A stretch of DNA of 64,000 nucleotides from Dacryopinax spathularia (lineage: Eukaryota; Basidiomycota; Dacrymycetes; Dacrymycetales; Dacrymycetaceae): positions 248,001 to 312,000 of the forward strand of contig JBBPFI010000013.1 in assembly GCA_037974965.1 (NCBI GenBank). The letters are read 5' to 3'. Position 1 is the first letter of the stretch; each line of letters begins with the position of its first letter. This document shows positions 11,335 to 23,500 of the stretch, one piece after another. A program made the translations under genes and the position numbers. The notes under the pieces are model-generated. The model had not been told where the DNA came from. It did no database searches and saw nothing but the letters and a program-made list of their open reading frames with translations.

Positions 11335-12347
11335 ATGCGTCCCTCCCTGGCCGCCCCCTTCCTTTCCCTCTCCGTCCTCCTTCTCAGCACACCAGTCGCT
11401 TATGGCTTTCCCGTGATAGGAGGAGGGGATCAGGGACAAAACAACTACGCCCTCCGCGAGCTCGAGCTGCTCGAGGAACGACAAGCTGCGGCAGCCGAAG
11501 CGGCGTATAGAAGAGCGGCGGTGGCGGCTGCTGCTCCTGCTGCTGGGATGCTGCCGCCTCAGCCTGTTGTACCTATTGGGCAGGCGGTTCCGCACATTGA
11601 GGTCGCCGTGCCTGCCGTTCCAGCGGTCGCTGCCGTTGGACTCTCCCCGCCTCCCGCACCTGGCGTGGCCGTTCCAGCAGTCGCTGTACCTCCCGCAGTA
11701 GGGGTCGTACCCAATGCACCCGCCGTCGGCGTCCCACCAGCTGGGGCTGCCGCCGCCAACCCTCCAACGCAGAACGTGCTGACGACCATTACCGACTCGC
11801 TCGCCCAAGCAGCAGGGCAAGACCAGCTCACGCTCACGATCGAAAGGAAAGATGCCGAAGCTGCACTGGTGCAAGTCGCAAACGTGAAACGCGGGCTCGA
11901 GAGTCTGGAAGAGTGCGTCCTTGGCTTGCCCTATCGCGCGTAACAAATGCTGACAACCGTTGTAGATTGCTGAAATCCGCTGCATCCTTAACCCGCCTAT
12001 CAACATTCAAAGCCGCCGACCCACCCGAACCGCCCACACTCGCCCCACCTCCCAAACCGCTCTCCGACGACCCAGCCCTCAAAGACCCCCACAGACTGCA
12101 CGCCGCCTCCCCCGACTCTCCCGACCTGCCCGACATAATGCATAACGAGCATGCCCACCTGGCCGACTTGTACTACGGCACATACCCGGCCAACGAGCTG
12201 TTTTATAATAAGGACGTGAATAACGATCTGAGGGAACCTGTTCCGCTTGTGCCGGTGAACGTGGAGAAGTTTAGGGACTATTCGGCGCATCCGAGGTTGA
12301 CGGCGGAGGAGTTCTTTGGGAGGAATCGGAGGAAGGGGGCGCATTAG
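11335..12347 (+). CDS. secreted Ala/Val/Pro-rich hypothetical protein
   Basis: Exons join(11335..11912, 11966..12347) give 319 aa; the intron (GTGCGT to TTGTAG, 53 bases) joins SLEE to LLKSAASLTRL in frame. Residues 1-24 form a signal peptide (basic start, hydrophobic core LSLSVLLLS, likely cleavage after AYG). Then comes a short Glu/Ala helix (RELELLEERQAAAAEAAYRR), a low-complexity linker of repeated VAVPAV/PAVGV/PPAPG units (about 60-140), and a folded-looking C-terminal half ending with YYGTYPANELFYNKD, VPVNVEKFRDYSAHP and a basic tail. I do not recognise the family. The export signal and Pro/Ala/Val linker suggest a cell-wall or extracellular protein. Confidence 0.73.
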
Positions 12348-13258
12348 CCTGCCGTTTGGTGTGAGAGGGAAGGAGGGATCGATGATGGGAGGTGGAGGAT
12401 GATCGGAAGGATCTCTGAGGGTGGACTGGATATTCTGCTTGTATCTAACCTGACGCCGAATGGGCGTCAACAAATCTTTTGTATCTTGTTAGCTTTCCTC
12501 CTCTCGCTCTATTCCATGGGTCCTCTAATGTATGGATTAATGCTCTAACCTCAACGTACGCCGGGATCCTAGTGCGAACACAACAGAACGTGCCACAACC
12601 AAGCTTGCCTGCAGGAGACAACCTGCCGTCCATCCTAGTCACCTCGCTTTCCTCATCTGGCCGAATCAACTTCTTAGCGTCGGGCCGAGCGATCCCGTAC
12701 CCACATGCCCCCAGAAACAAAGTGCTCATGAATATCATTAATCTGACTCTTTTTCATGTTGGTCGCGGAGGTGCAGAAAGGCGATTGGACGCGCGTCTCC
12801 GCTCCGCTGAGAACGCGCGGAAGATGACACGTGTGTGCGCGATCGGGCAAAAGAAGTCGCGAAGCAGCCAAGGCACATTCCTCGTCCCTTTCCCACCTCC
12901 CCATCTCCGCTTCTTGCTCCTCATGCTTCCTCGTGCCTTCTCAGGACCTTATGGCAACCTCTCTGGTTCTCTACTGCTGCTTGGCCCTGTTGTTTCCCGC
13001 CGAGTGAAGTGTGGAACGTCTTGAGAAGGTCGATATGCTTGTGCTGTCTCGGCTTGCCTTCTACCCATTCGGGCGAACTGAAGGAAAGATGTTCGGCTTC
13101 GGACACCGGGGGCGGCACGTTCCTTCCTCTGCTTCTGCACGTTCGACAGCTTGCCTATCTAGGCAACGTACATAAGGACCTCCAAACATGACCGACATGT
13201 CTCCTTGTCGAGCGCCAACACCCTCGACACATCCCCTCTGCTCTAGTCAAAAGCAAGG
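12348..13258. other. intergenic
   Basis: About 0.9 kb between the secreted protein gene and the first phosphoesterase. Open frames on both strands (for example from 12479 and 12835) lack domains and overlap one another. I see no RNA gene or repeat. Confidence 0.4.
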
Positions 13259-14564
13259 ATGTACACCTCGCTCATCCTCGCTGCCCTTACGGGCTTGGCG
13301 GCTGCCGTGCCTGCTCCGCTGACGGGCACGAAACGTACCGATTGGACTGGGGAGCTGCTCGGCCTCCTTACGAAGAAGAAGTTGACGTTCGACAAGAATG
13401 GGAACTTTAAGGTCGTTTCGTTCTCGGATATGCATTTCGGAGAGCGTTGGGGGAACGGGTCGTGGGCTGTTTGGGGTCCGGCTAACGTGCGTCTGCTCTT
13501 CTTGCTACCGAGGCTCAGCGAAATTGATGGAGATTGTAGGACGCCATGACCCAGCAAGTGCACGCTACCATCCTCGACCAGGAGAAGCCGAACTACGTCG
13601 TCTTCAACGGCGACATGATGACGGGCGAGAACGTCTTCAAGGACAACGCGACGGGCTACCTGGACCAGTGTTTTGCCCCGACCGTGCAGCGTAAGATCCC
13701 CTTCTCGTGCACGCACGGCAACCACGACAACGCGAACAACATCAACCACCAGGAGGAGATCGAGTATGAGCAGAAACACTACTCGGACCTGTCGTACACG
13801 CGTATGGATGTGGGGCCGAAGCCGTGGGGAGTGGGCAACTACTGGGTGCCGGTGTATGCGAATGAGTGGGACTGGGCGCCGGCGGTCATCATGTGGTTCT
13901 TTGACTCGAGGTCGTTCGTCTCTGGCACGGGGAACGGACCTGGCCCTATTCCGGACTCGGCCAACTTCTACTGGGTGGACGAGAACACCGTCCCTGCGTA
14001 CGTTGAGGGCCAAAGCTGGCTGATGCGCGAGATCGTACGTCCTCCTTCCTCTCTACCGCTGATTAGCGTTGCTGACACATGTATTGGCAGTGGGGCTTCC
14101 TCCCTCCCTCTCTGGTCTTCGTCCACATCCCCTTCCAAAAGTCCGACCTCCTGTACCAGCTCGGCACCCCGGGAGACCACGACGACGAGCCCGACCCCTC
14201 GACCCAAGGCTCCCTCAACAACACCTACACCGGGCTCGACCAACCAGCATTCGACGCCATCCTCGGCCTGTCCGACAACGCCAACAAAGTCCTGGCCATC
14301 ACCTCCGGACATGACCACGGCGAGTCCTGGTGCGCTCGGTCTGCAAACTCGTCCGGCTTGACTCTCTGCTTCGACGGCCATTCGGGGTATGGAGGGTACG
14401 TGACGCCCAACTCGCAGGTACGCAATGGACGGGTGTTCAACATGAAGCTGTCCGACCTGAGGGCGCACGATGGACCAAAGGTGGAAACGTGGAACTCGTA
14501 CGAGAACAAGACGACCAACGACTATGTTGTCCTGGGGCCGGACTTCATGAAGTCCTACCTGTGA
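13259..14564 (+). CDS. secreted calcineurin-like phosphoesterase 1
   Basis: Exons join(13259..13486, 13540..14034, 14091..14564) give 398 aa. Residues 1-16 are a signal peptide (MYTSLILAALTGLAAA). The metal-binding signature of the calcineurin-like/purple-acid-phosphatase superfamily is complete: SFSDMHFGE (D57, H59), FNGDMMTGEN (D101), THGNHDN (N137, H138), FVHIPF (H253) and SGHDHG (H315, H317). It resembles the fungal DCR2/SIA1-like and plant PAP29-like group, about 400 aa. It should hydrolyse phosphate esters outside the cell or in the secretory pathway; the substrate is not known. All introns start GTGCGT or GTACGT. A tandem paralogue follows 606 bases downstream on the same strand. Confidence 0.93.
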
Positions 14565-15170
14565 TCTCCTGCGAGCCAATCTAGCGAGCTCGGTGACCGC
14601 TGCGAAGGCGAAGAGCTGTGTATTGGACAATATGGACTGCTTTCGAGCACCCCTAAAATTTATCTATTCTTAGACATTCGGGAATGGGATTTTCGGACGG
14701 ACTCATTAATACATAGAGAGAGATCGATGGGAGAACCGCATGTGTGATTTCGAGTGAGACGTGACGGTATGCCGTATTCAGTCGTAAAGGGTGCACGTTC
14801 GCGACATTCCACTCCCAGCCATTGCTGGGATCGATGTCTGGCATGGTGTCTCAATGTCGGCATTCCTCGCGGTCCGTTGTGTATGCTGACAATGATCGGA
14901 CCAAGTCTCCACTTCAACCACAAGCCGATCATGCATATTCTCGATCACTGAGACAGTCCAAGACGCGTAGAACGCCCAAGCGGCCCAACATCATGATGTC
15001 AACGTGATCCCCCAGCACGTTCACCGCTTCTCTCCCATCCACCACGAGCACGAGCACCTTCTCTCTCCACCCACCCCTAACTTCGCACGAATGTCTAAAT
15101 ACGCACAAGCATGGCGCCTCTTCCCCCTCTCCCACCGCTCGGGGAGTTCTGGATCTGGTACGAGCGAACA
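14565..15170. other. intergenic between the tandem phosphoesterases
   Basis: About 600 bases holding the 3' flank of the first and the promoter of the second phosphoesterase. The open frames here are short and mutually overlapping. Nothing else is supported. Confidence 0.4.
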
Positions 15171-16566
15171 ATGCGGCTTCTTACTGCTCTCCTTGCCCTG
15201 CTTGGGCTGACCGTCGCGAGCCCGGTGCCGAGGGCGAGCGGGCTGCTGGGTGTGCTGGATTGGAGTCTTAAGAAGAAGCTGGTGTTCAATGGCAATGGGG
15301 AGTTCAAGGTGCGTATTCTTGTTTTTACATTGCGCGGAGTGGTAAGCTGATGTGGTTGCAGGTGATGTCATTCTCGGACATGCACTTCGGGGAGAGGAAT
15401 GGTACGCCTTTCTCTGTGTAGTCGGTCATGCTGGATGCTGACAAGATATAGGCGATGGAACATGGGTTGCATGGGGACCCGAGCAGGTGCGTACTATGCC
15501 GGAGCACAAAGGACAGTGATGCCGATACCAAGCAGGATGTCAACACCACCCGAGTCCACTCCATCATCCTCGACGAGGAACACCCAGACTACGTCGTCTT
15601 CAATGGCGACCTCATCACCGGCGAGAACGTCTTCGCCTTCAACGCCACCGGCTACCTCGACCAAATGTTCGGCCCGACCGTGTCCCGCGGCATTCCCTTC
15701 TCCAGTACTCATGGGAACCACGACAACGCGAACAACATCACCCATCTCGAGGAAATCGAGTACGAGCAGAAACACTATGGTGGTCCTTGGGGACTGTCCT
15801 ACACCCGAGCGGATGTGGGGCCGAGGCCGTACGGATGTGGGAACTACTGGGTGCCTGTGTATGCCAAGGAGGGGGATTGGGCGCCCGCGGTCGTGATGTG
15901 GTTCTTTGACTCGAGGGCGTTCACGTCCGGCGGTGGAGATGGGCCGTCTTATGTCCCCTCGGAGGCGAACTACTACTGGATCGACGAGAAGACCGTGCCC
16001 CAGTATATCCAGACGCAATCTCTGCTGATGAAGGCTATCGTACGTCCCTCTCCGCCGCACTATAGCATACAGCTGATGATTGGATGCAGTGGGGCGAACT
16101 CCCTCCGTCGCTCGTCTTCGTCCACATCCCCTTCGAGCACTCTGACGACCTTTGGGCTCTCCCAACCGAAGGCGACCACGACGACGACCCCGACCCAGCT
16201 TCCCAAGGTTTCCTAAACAACACCTACACGGGCCTCGATCTACCCTCCTTCCAAGCGATTCTCAACCTCGCCGAAGGCCAGAAACACAAGGTCCTCGCCA
16301 TAACATCAGGACACGACCACGGCGATTCCTGGTGTGCACGGTCATACAACTCTTCCGGCCTTACGCTGTGCTTCGACGGACACTCGGGGTATGGAGGGTA
16401 CGTCACTCCCAACTCGGAAGTCAGGAATGGACGAGTTTTCAATTTGCGCCTGGAGGATCTGAGGGCGGAGGATGGGCCGAAGGTGCAGACGTGGAACTCG
16501 TATGAGAATAGGACGACGAATGATTTTGTCGTGCTCGGGCCGGATTATATGAAGGAATATCTCTAG
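15171..16566 (+). CDS. secreted calcineurin-like phosphoesterase 2 (tandem paralogue)
   Basis: Exons join(15171..15308, 15362..15401, 15452..15486, 15536..16039, 16090..16566) give 397 aa. The ATG at 15171 is preferred to one at 15111 because it opens a clean signal peptide (MRLLTALLALLGLTVAS). All metal ligands of paralogue 1 are kept: SFSDMHFGE, FNGDLITGEN, THGNHDN, FVHIPF and SGHDHG. The two proteins align end to end (CNYWVPVY, MWFFDSRAF/SF, SYGGYVTPNS-like stretches). Paralogue 2 has two extra introns around the first motif, cutting out exons of only 40 and 35 bases; the last two introns are shared. The pair is a tandem duplication old enough for intron gain or loss. Confidence 0.92.
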
Positions 16567-17414
16567 ACACGGCCTCGTGTTGTACGTCGAGGAGAATGAA
16601 CTAGATGCTCGTGTTGCATTGGTGTACAGCGGGTCGATGCGGAACTTATGCTTCACCAGGACCTGAGATGGAGACAAGTTCAGACCTCACTAGAACGACG
16701 GAAAGTGCGCCATGAAGTAAAGAGAGCGGTCACCAGAACACATCCATTTCTGTCTACCTCCACTAATACTGCAAGATCAGGTTGATCTGTAGCGCAAGCG
16801 TGGAGGATCGACTGCTAGGATGGTACAGAGGTTACAGAGTAGACGAACACAGATTGAGGAAAGAGAAGAGAGAAGAGAGATAGAGAAGAGAGGCGAGATG
16901 TTGGAGTTTCCCGCTGACGAGCCCAGCCCGCGTCGATGCCAGCGGACAAGCTCAGTCAAGCGGGCTAGGCATCGCGGAACCGCGATGCGCAGTGACCTCC
17001 TCAAAGCAGAGACGAGAGAAACAGGAGAGAAAGCAGCAAACACAGAGAGAAGAGCCAGCAGGGAAAAAAAGGAAGCCGCAGGTGAGGCTGCGTCGTTGCC
17101 CATTCTATCCCTCCCCTGTTACCGCCAAGCGGTCGATGGGCACCGCTGGGCAAGGGGAGGTAGGCGTTGAACTTCTCCAGCCTGGAAGGATGTTGTCGAG
17201 CCAGTCGACGATCGAGGTCCGGAGGGTACCGAATGTCGCTTGAAGTCGCTCGGGCAGAAGCCGTAGTTGTGCGGGCTTCTGCGGAACCAAGCTCGTTCGA
17301 TACTGCACATAGTAATCAGCAGAGGAGATAGAAGTGCGAAACGAGGGAACGCACCCAATAAATATGTTAGACGCCGCCCTGGCCACCAGGGCCTGGGCGG
17401 CGTCCCTCCTCAGC
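16567..17414. other. convergent intergenic region with a hairpin
   Basis: The 3' flanks of phosphoesterase 2 (plus) and family copy B (minus). Purine-rich on the plus strand from about 16,850 to 17,070. A CTAATACTGC motif at 16763-16772 is followed by an AGATCA-GGT-TGATCT hairpin (16774-16788), the same arrangement found 3' of the array copies but with a different stem. No gene supported. Confidence 0.5.
16774..16788 (-). terminator. 3' hairpin of family copy B
   Basis: Six-base perfect stem (AGATCA / TGATCT) with a three-base loop, directly next to CTAATACTGC. Position and flanking motif correspond to the TGCTTGAC hairpin of other copies. A role in 3' end formation is inference. Confidence 0.35.
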
Positions 17415-18789
17415 TCAGGCACGGCGGTGCGGCATGAAGCCGCGACCGCCGCACCGTCCCATGGGGCGCAAACCGGGAACTCCGCGCCTGCTGTCGCGGA
17501 CTTCCTCGTCGTCGTCCTCATCGTCGTCCTCATCGTCTGTGTCGAAGGGTGTCGCCGCAACCGGGCGCAAGCGCTTCACGGGCCGGTGGACCTCGATGTT
17601 GTGACCCTCATCATCATCTCCCTCTTCACCTGATGAGTAGTCGTCGAATGATCGTTTCGACGAGGCTGGGCTGGAAGGAGGGGGAGGACGAACTGGCTCA
17701 ACTTCGATGTCGTGCAGCAGGGACCGGAGGCCATTGAGGACCTCACCGATAGAGGGGTCGAGTGAGCAATCCTCCATGCGGGCGATGAGGGCACTGACAT
17801 CGAGCTGGAAGCTAGGCCGGCAAGCTGTGGCAGATGAGGTCGACAGGATCCTGTCGGACGCGGTTGGCAACATTGTAGCCTCACCAAGGCTGCTGAGCGG
17901 AAGGTCCAGGAAGGAGGCCAAGGCGGCCTTTGTCTCCATGGTCAGATGATTCCACCTCAGATAAGCTTCGAGAGGTGAGGCAAGGTGGTAGGACACCTGC
18001 TAAGACATGAGCATACCATCACCAAAACAGATTAGAGGACGCACAAGCGCAGCCATGGTCTCTGGGGTTGCTGGCAGAACGAGGTTAGGCGGGGCAGCAT
18101 CTTCGGTGGCTTCAGCATCGTTTGGTTCGACTTCGCCTGCTTTCTCCATCTCATCGAATACCTGTGCCACCATGACTCTCAGAAGGGTGGGGTTGATGAG
18201 GTGACCGAGGCCGAGATCGTCCCTGGCCAACATGACATCCTGGAGCAGGGTGACGATGATGTCCTGTGTTTCCTGGTTATTGACCGTGTCCGAATAATAT
18301 CTATCAGATTCACATCAGCAAAATAGCAGATACGGAGTAGAGGAAAGACACAAACAAAATATAGCGGGTGAGCCGCTCCATGGCTGCCAGCGTCTGAAGA
18401 GTCTCTGTTGCAGCAGGGGCAACTCCGGCCTGGATAGGCAACTCGACAGGCACCAGTGTGCCAATAGGGATTCCGACCTCTTCATCACTGTCAACACCTG
18501 GACTCAAGTCCCGGTCGGAGGCGGAAGAAAGGTCTTCGTCAGTGAACTCCTCCGCTTCCAACTTGAGCGGAGGTAGGACAAGCGACTCGCCCTCGACAGG
18601 CGCAGGGTGAAACGACGCCTTCGCATATGCAAGAATCGACGTGTCCAAAGTAGGTCTAAGCCGCCTGGCGATACGGTGGTCAGCGCTGTATGGGTCTGTT
18701 GCGGTTGAATGCGCTCACTTGGGAAGCGGCTTGATCGTACGAAGACTGCGTGCCATTGCAAGGGGAGTGTTAAACGCCGTTACGAACAT
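17415..18789 (-). CDS. LRPVLPT family protein, copy B (diverged)
   Basis: Exons complement(join(17415..17999, 18045..18300, 18356..18664, 18719..18789)) give 406 aa. The four-exon layout and all three intron phases match the other copies. N-terminus MFVTAFNTPLAMARSLRTIKPLPK; exon 2 RLRPTLDTSILAYAKASFH, the acidic SASDRDLSPGVD and the helix AAMERLTRYIL; exon 3 helical block (INPTLLRVMVAQVFDEM) but without the VQYAPAYP motif; exon 4 DVSALIARMEDCSLDPSIGEVLNGLRSLL, two acidic runs (one almost pure Asp/Glu, DTDDEDDDEDDDEE) and a basic tail. This is the most diverged copy and, with A, sits outside the array. It shares a divergent 1.7 kb region with eIF3a. Function unknown; disordered acidic and basic segments suggest a nuclear or nucleic-acid-associated protein, as inference. 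Confidence 0.82.
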
Positions 18790-19270
18790 CGTCAGAGATT
18801 CGATTGGAAGTGGAAAGTTCGTCGAAGCTTGAGAGATAACCAGCTAAGCTGAGCAATCAGATGCAGACGATCTTGGTAGGGGAGAGAGAGAGAGAAGAGG
18901 CGACGCTTTCGTGGGGGCGTGGGGCTTATACCTCTGCGGACGGTGGGCGGAGCGCGAAATACCTCCACGGCGAAACCATGCTGCTTTTGAGTCCGCACCT
19001 CTCACCGCTTTGCTCTCTGTCAACAGCAGTCACGCGTCCGACGATGACCGATTGTGGCTGGATTTCTTCTGACATGTTCCCGAGTCTTTTGTGGAGTGTG
19101 GGAAGTGATCACTAGTCGAGTAAAGCTACTCGTCCGGGGGGGAAAGCATTGCAGACGGTCTGAATGAAAGAAATGCAGGCGTCGAACTCTGAAAGTGTTG
19201 ACATTTCGGTCGAGGTGCGGGGTATCGGAGAGAATGAGAATACCAGAGCATATTACCAGTAGTAATCGAC
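18790..19270 (-). promoter_or_regulatory. upstream module of family copy B (partial)
   Basis: Keeps the ACCTCCACGGCGAAACCATG element (18961-18980) about 170 bp from the ATG, a TGAATGAAAGAAA stretch near 19160, GTGCGGGGTATCGGA near 19215 and an ATATTACCAGTAGTAAT stretch near 19248 that corresponds to the ATTACCGGTAAT palindrome. The sequence between these points is not recognisably conserved, so these short elements are the best candidates for functional sites. Confidence 0.55.
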
Positions 19271-20389
19271 GGCCGAGAGCTGGCGCGAGTCCAGAATTTC
19301 GGTATCAAAATCAGGCGATGGGAATATCACGCCCGCTTACCACGCCCCCAGGCTGCTGGAATGAGAGATCACCTCCAGCTTCCTGTCTCAGATGATCGAG
19401 CTGGCCATTCGGGCCAACAGCGGATCGGATGATGCTATCACTCGTAAGGTCTAAGCTACTACGATGGTCCGCCCGGCTCCTCCTGCATCACATACCGTGC
19501 TCACACCGACGGCACCTGGGAAACCACGTCCTGTATGCTCCTTCCCGGTTCCCTGATTTCAAGCGGCAGTGCTATTTGTGCGGGTGCCGGGACACAAGAA
19601 AGCGAATCACTGATCCTGTCGTCTCGCAGTTCCGTTCCCCACATTCCGGAAGGAGCAGCGTAGTTTCACCCGGGACAAGATCGACAAAATACCACAGCTT
19701 GATCGCATGCCAGGGATAAGTTGGTCTCTCCGTTAGTTGCAGAAGGTAAGACAAGTCCCGATCGCGTCTCACCCGTTCGATCGTGCGAGGACTCCCCTTA
19801 CGCTAACACCGTTCTCGATGCTGAACAGGGAGCGCTCGACGTACGCGGTGCTGGGGTATCATTACATTAGCACTCTTCCCGATATTGAGCGGTAAACGAG
19901 TAGAGCAGAATGATGACAGTGGGGTGGTGAGGTGATAGATTGAGACGCGACGTTAGCAGCAAAGCGCAGTCTCCCTTCAGGGGGTGCCGAGTTGACGAGA
20001 TCTTCCACATTCATCCATTCCTTAGGATATCACATGAGAGGTGAAGAACTTAAGCTGAGCGGTAATGACTACGGCGCGGTATATGCATGCAATAGGCTGG
20101 TGGTCCCGATCACACGCCTGCGAGACATCATCGGCGAACAGCGCAAGTCACAGACGGTGCGCGTCATGGCGGGTGGAGGGGTTGCGCCGGGGGTGCGCGT
20201 TGGTATATTTTGCCTCCGCCATTTACTTTTTCGGAAAGGGACCGAGCCTGCCCTAAAGCTGCAGCCAAATCTTCAATTCCTTCCGCTCACCGTTCGTACG
20301 CCCAAAGTACGCAGTGAGCAGTGCTCAGAGCTCGACATCATTAATACCGAGCTCGACGGCATATACCTCCCTTAGCTACTGCTACTCTC
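19271..20389. other. intergenic, eIF3a 5' side
   Basis: About 1.1 kb with no supported gene. A 127-codon open frame from 19992 has no domain and lies in the expected promoter region. Confidence 0.4.
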
Positions 20390-20397
20390 TATAAAAG
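20390..20397 (+). promoter_or_regulatory. TATA box of eIF3a
   Basis: TATAAAAG about 115 bases before the eIF3a ATG, followed by a C/A-rich leader (CCACCACCACCGTCAACAA). Spacing fits a fungal core promoter. Confidence 0.55.
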
Positions 20398-20510
20398 GCT
20401 TACTACAAGGCCAACAACGCAACGGTCACTGTCAACCTTCTTACTCCCGACGACGAGCTCGAAAGGGGAGAGGTTGCCAGTCCACCACCACCGTCAACAA
20501 CTAGCCCAGC

Positions 20511-23500
20511 ATGCCGCCCTTCAGCCGCCCTGAGGCGGTCCTCAAGCAGGCCGAGCACCTCATCACCGTACACCAGCAACAGGCCGCTCTCCAGCTCCTG
20601 TCAGAGCTCTTCACCATGAAGAAGTTCCGCTCGACCGCGCTCTCCGCCTTGGAGCCGATCGTGCTCCGCTTCGTCCAGCTTTGCGTTGATATGCGCAAGG
20701 GCCGGGTCGCGAAGGAAGGGTTGATGCAGTATAAGAATATCGCCCAGAACTCGAGTGTTGGGAGCGTCGAGACGGTCGTCAAGGCGTTCATCCAGATGAG
20801 CGAGGACAAGCTCGAGGAGGCGAGGAAGGAGGCGGACAGGCTGTACGAGGAGAAGCTTGCTGCCAAGGAGGTCGAGAAGGAGCAGGAGGGTGCGGAGAAG
20901 GAAGAAGTTGAGGATCTGGAGGCTACGGAGACGCCTGAGCGTGTGCTTGCGCTTGCTATCCTCGGCACGGGCCAGGAGAGCAGGGAGCGAATGGATCGTG
21001 CGCTCGTGACTCCTTGGCTGCGTTTCCTCTGGGAGGCGTACCGTACGGCGCTCGAGACACTCAAGAACAATGCGAGGCTGGAGATCATCTACCAGGTTTG
21101 TGACTCCTTCCTCTGCTGCTTGGCATCTACTAATACGGATCTGAACACAGCAAGTCGCACATATGGCATTCGACTTCTGCCTGAAGCACAACCGCAAGAC
21201 CGAGTTCCGTCGCCTCTGCGACCTCCTGCGTCTCCACCTTACCGCAGCGACGAAATACGCCCACCAGCCGCACTCCATCAACCTCTCCGACCCGGACACG
21301 CTCCAGCGTCACCTTGACACCCGGTTCGCCCAGCTCGACGCGGCGATCGAGATGGAGCTGTGGGGCGAAGCGTTCCGTAGTGTGGAGGACGTGCACCACC
21401 TCCTTACGCTCACCAGCACCGTTGGCGTACCGGGTGCGGCGGGCAAGAAGCCTGCCAACCTGAAGCAGCTCAGTCTGTACTACGAGAAGCTCACCCGCGT
21501 CTTTTCTCCTTCGGCTGCTAGCACGATCTCGAGCGCCGACACGTCGCTTTTCCACGCTGCGGCTTACGGTCGATACTTCGCCACTCTCCGGTCGCTGCCC
21601 AACAACGGCGGCAAGACTGCTGAAGAACTCGAACAGATCGCCGGTGGTGTCGTCCTCTCCGCTCTTTGCGTGCGTGAGGAACCACTCGACTCCAAGAGCA
21701 CCCAGGGCTTCGCAGGCGGTGACATCGACGGCGACGACGTGAAGCGTGGCGGGCGTGATTTCCGCCTTGCGACTCTCCTCGGTCTTAACACCCTCCCCAC
21801 CCGGCGTGGCATGCTGAAGGAAGCCGAGCAGAAGGGCATTCTCTCCCTCTGTCCCGCCCCCATCCGTCAACTTCACGCATTGCTCACTACCCCTCTCTCG
21901 CCCCACACGCTCGCGAAGGACTCCCTCCCCGTCCTCTCCCAGCTGGCGGAGGAGAAGTTCGCGGCGTACAGTGCATATATGCCCCTCCTCCCGCAGACGC
22001 TGATCACCCATCTGCTGCTCTCGCTGAGCGAGACGTACTCCGAGATCTACCTCAAGAGTCTGTGGGAGATGACCTCTCCTTGGGAGGGCACGCAGTGGGG
22101 TATCTCGCGTGAAGGCGCTGAAGGGTGGCTCATGGCCCTTTTCCGGCGTGGCGTACTTAAGGGCCGTGTGGACCACGGGAGAGGAGTCGTGCTCTTCTCT
22201 GAAGACGAGAGTCAGAGCGGCGACGAGCTCCGTGAAGTCGCCCTTCGTCTCCAGCGCGCACTCGTCTTTGTCGAAGCACCGCTCAAGGTTGAGGACCAGG
22301 CTTCGCCCGTCTATGCCGCTCTCCAAGCTGCGCTCGCTGCTCTCCCTACGACCCGCGCAGCGCTCATCCATAAGCGTGCCCTTGCCCAACGCAGACAAGA
22401 GCTCAGCGCTGAGATGGCAGCCAGGAAGACGAAAGAAGAGCAGCAGAGCAAGCTTGACCAGCTCCGTGCGGAGAAGGAAGAGGCTGAGCGCCGCGAGCGG
22501 GAGGAGGCGAGGAGACGCGAGCAGGAGAGGATCAAGCGGGAGATCGAGAGTGTTAGGAAGGGCGAGCAGCAGAAGCTTGTCCAGGACTTGATCGCTAAGG
22601 GCAACCTGAAGGTTCCTGTTGATGTAAGTTTTTCTCCACATCAGTGGCTCTGGATGATTTGGACTGATGTTGGATGTATAGGACATCGAGAACCTCGACA
22701 CGCAGAAGCTCGTCCAGCTCCAGGTCGAGCAGATCGAGAAGCAAAAGAGGGAGATGAACGATCGTCTGCGGATCATCGCCAAGCGGCTGGACCACACCGA
22801 GCGTGCGTTCCGGAAGGAGGAACGGCCTCTGCTCGAGCAGGACTATATTCGCCAGCAGGAAGAAGACCGGATCACGTTCTACAAGACGCAGGAGGAGACG
22901 CGCAAGCGCCTTCGCCAGCAGTTCGAAGAGGAGCTCGCGAGCAAGGCCCGTCTTGGACGGATGATGCCGGACTACCTTGCTCTTCGTGCGGAGGTCGAGG
23001 GCGAGAAACGCAAGGAGTTCGAGGCGCGTCGGGAAGCGGCGGAGAAGAAGCGGTTGGAGGAGAGGAGGAAGAGGCGGGAGGAGGTCCTCCGTGCTCGCGA
23101 GGAAGAGCGCAGGGAGAGGGAGGAGGAGGTAAGGAGGATCAGGGAGGAAGAGGAGCGCCGGATGCGCGAGGAAGAAGGTGCGTTGCCTGTTCTCTCTTGT
23201 CTGTCCCGCGATATCTTACGTTTCGGTCCAGAACGCGAACGCGAAGAGGAAGCTCGTCGCCGCGAGGAAGAGGAGAAGGCTGCTGCCGCTGCGGCACTCA
23301 AGGCTCAACGTGCGGAGGAACGCGAGCGCGAGATTGCCGCCGCGCGCAAGCGCGTCGAGGAGGAAGAGGCTCGCGAACGTGCTCGGGAGGAGCGCCGTCG
23401 TGCCTTACGCACGAGCGGTGCTTCGCCTTCCCCGGCTGCCCCTCCTGCCCCCGCTGCACCATCAGCTGCCGCCGAGCCAGTCGGTGCGTGGAGACCGAAG

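Noticed and set aside
21130-22797. 555-codon antisense frame opposite eIF3a
   Set aside because: Shadow of a biased coding sequence; it crosses the eIF3a intron and shows no domain.
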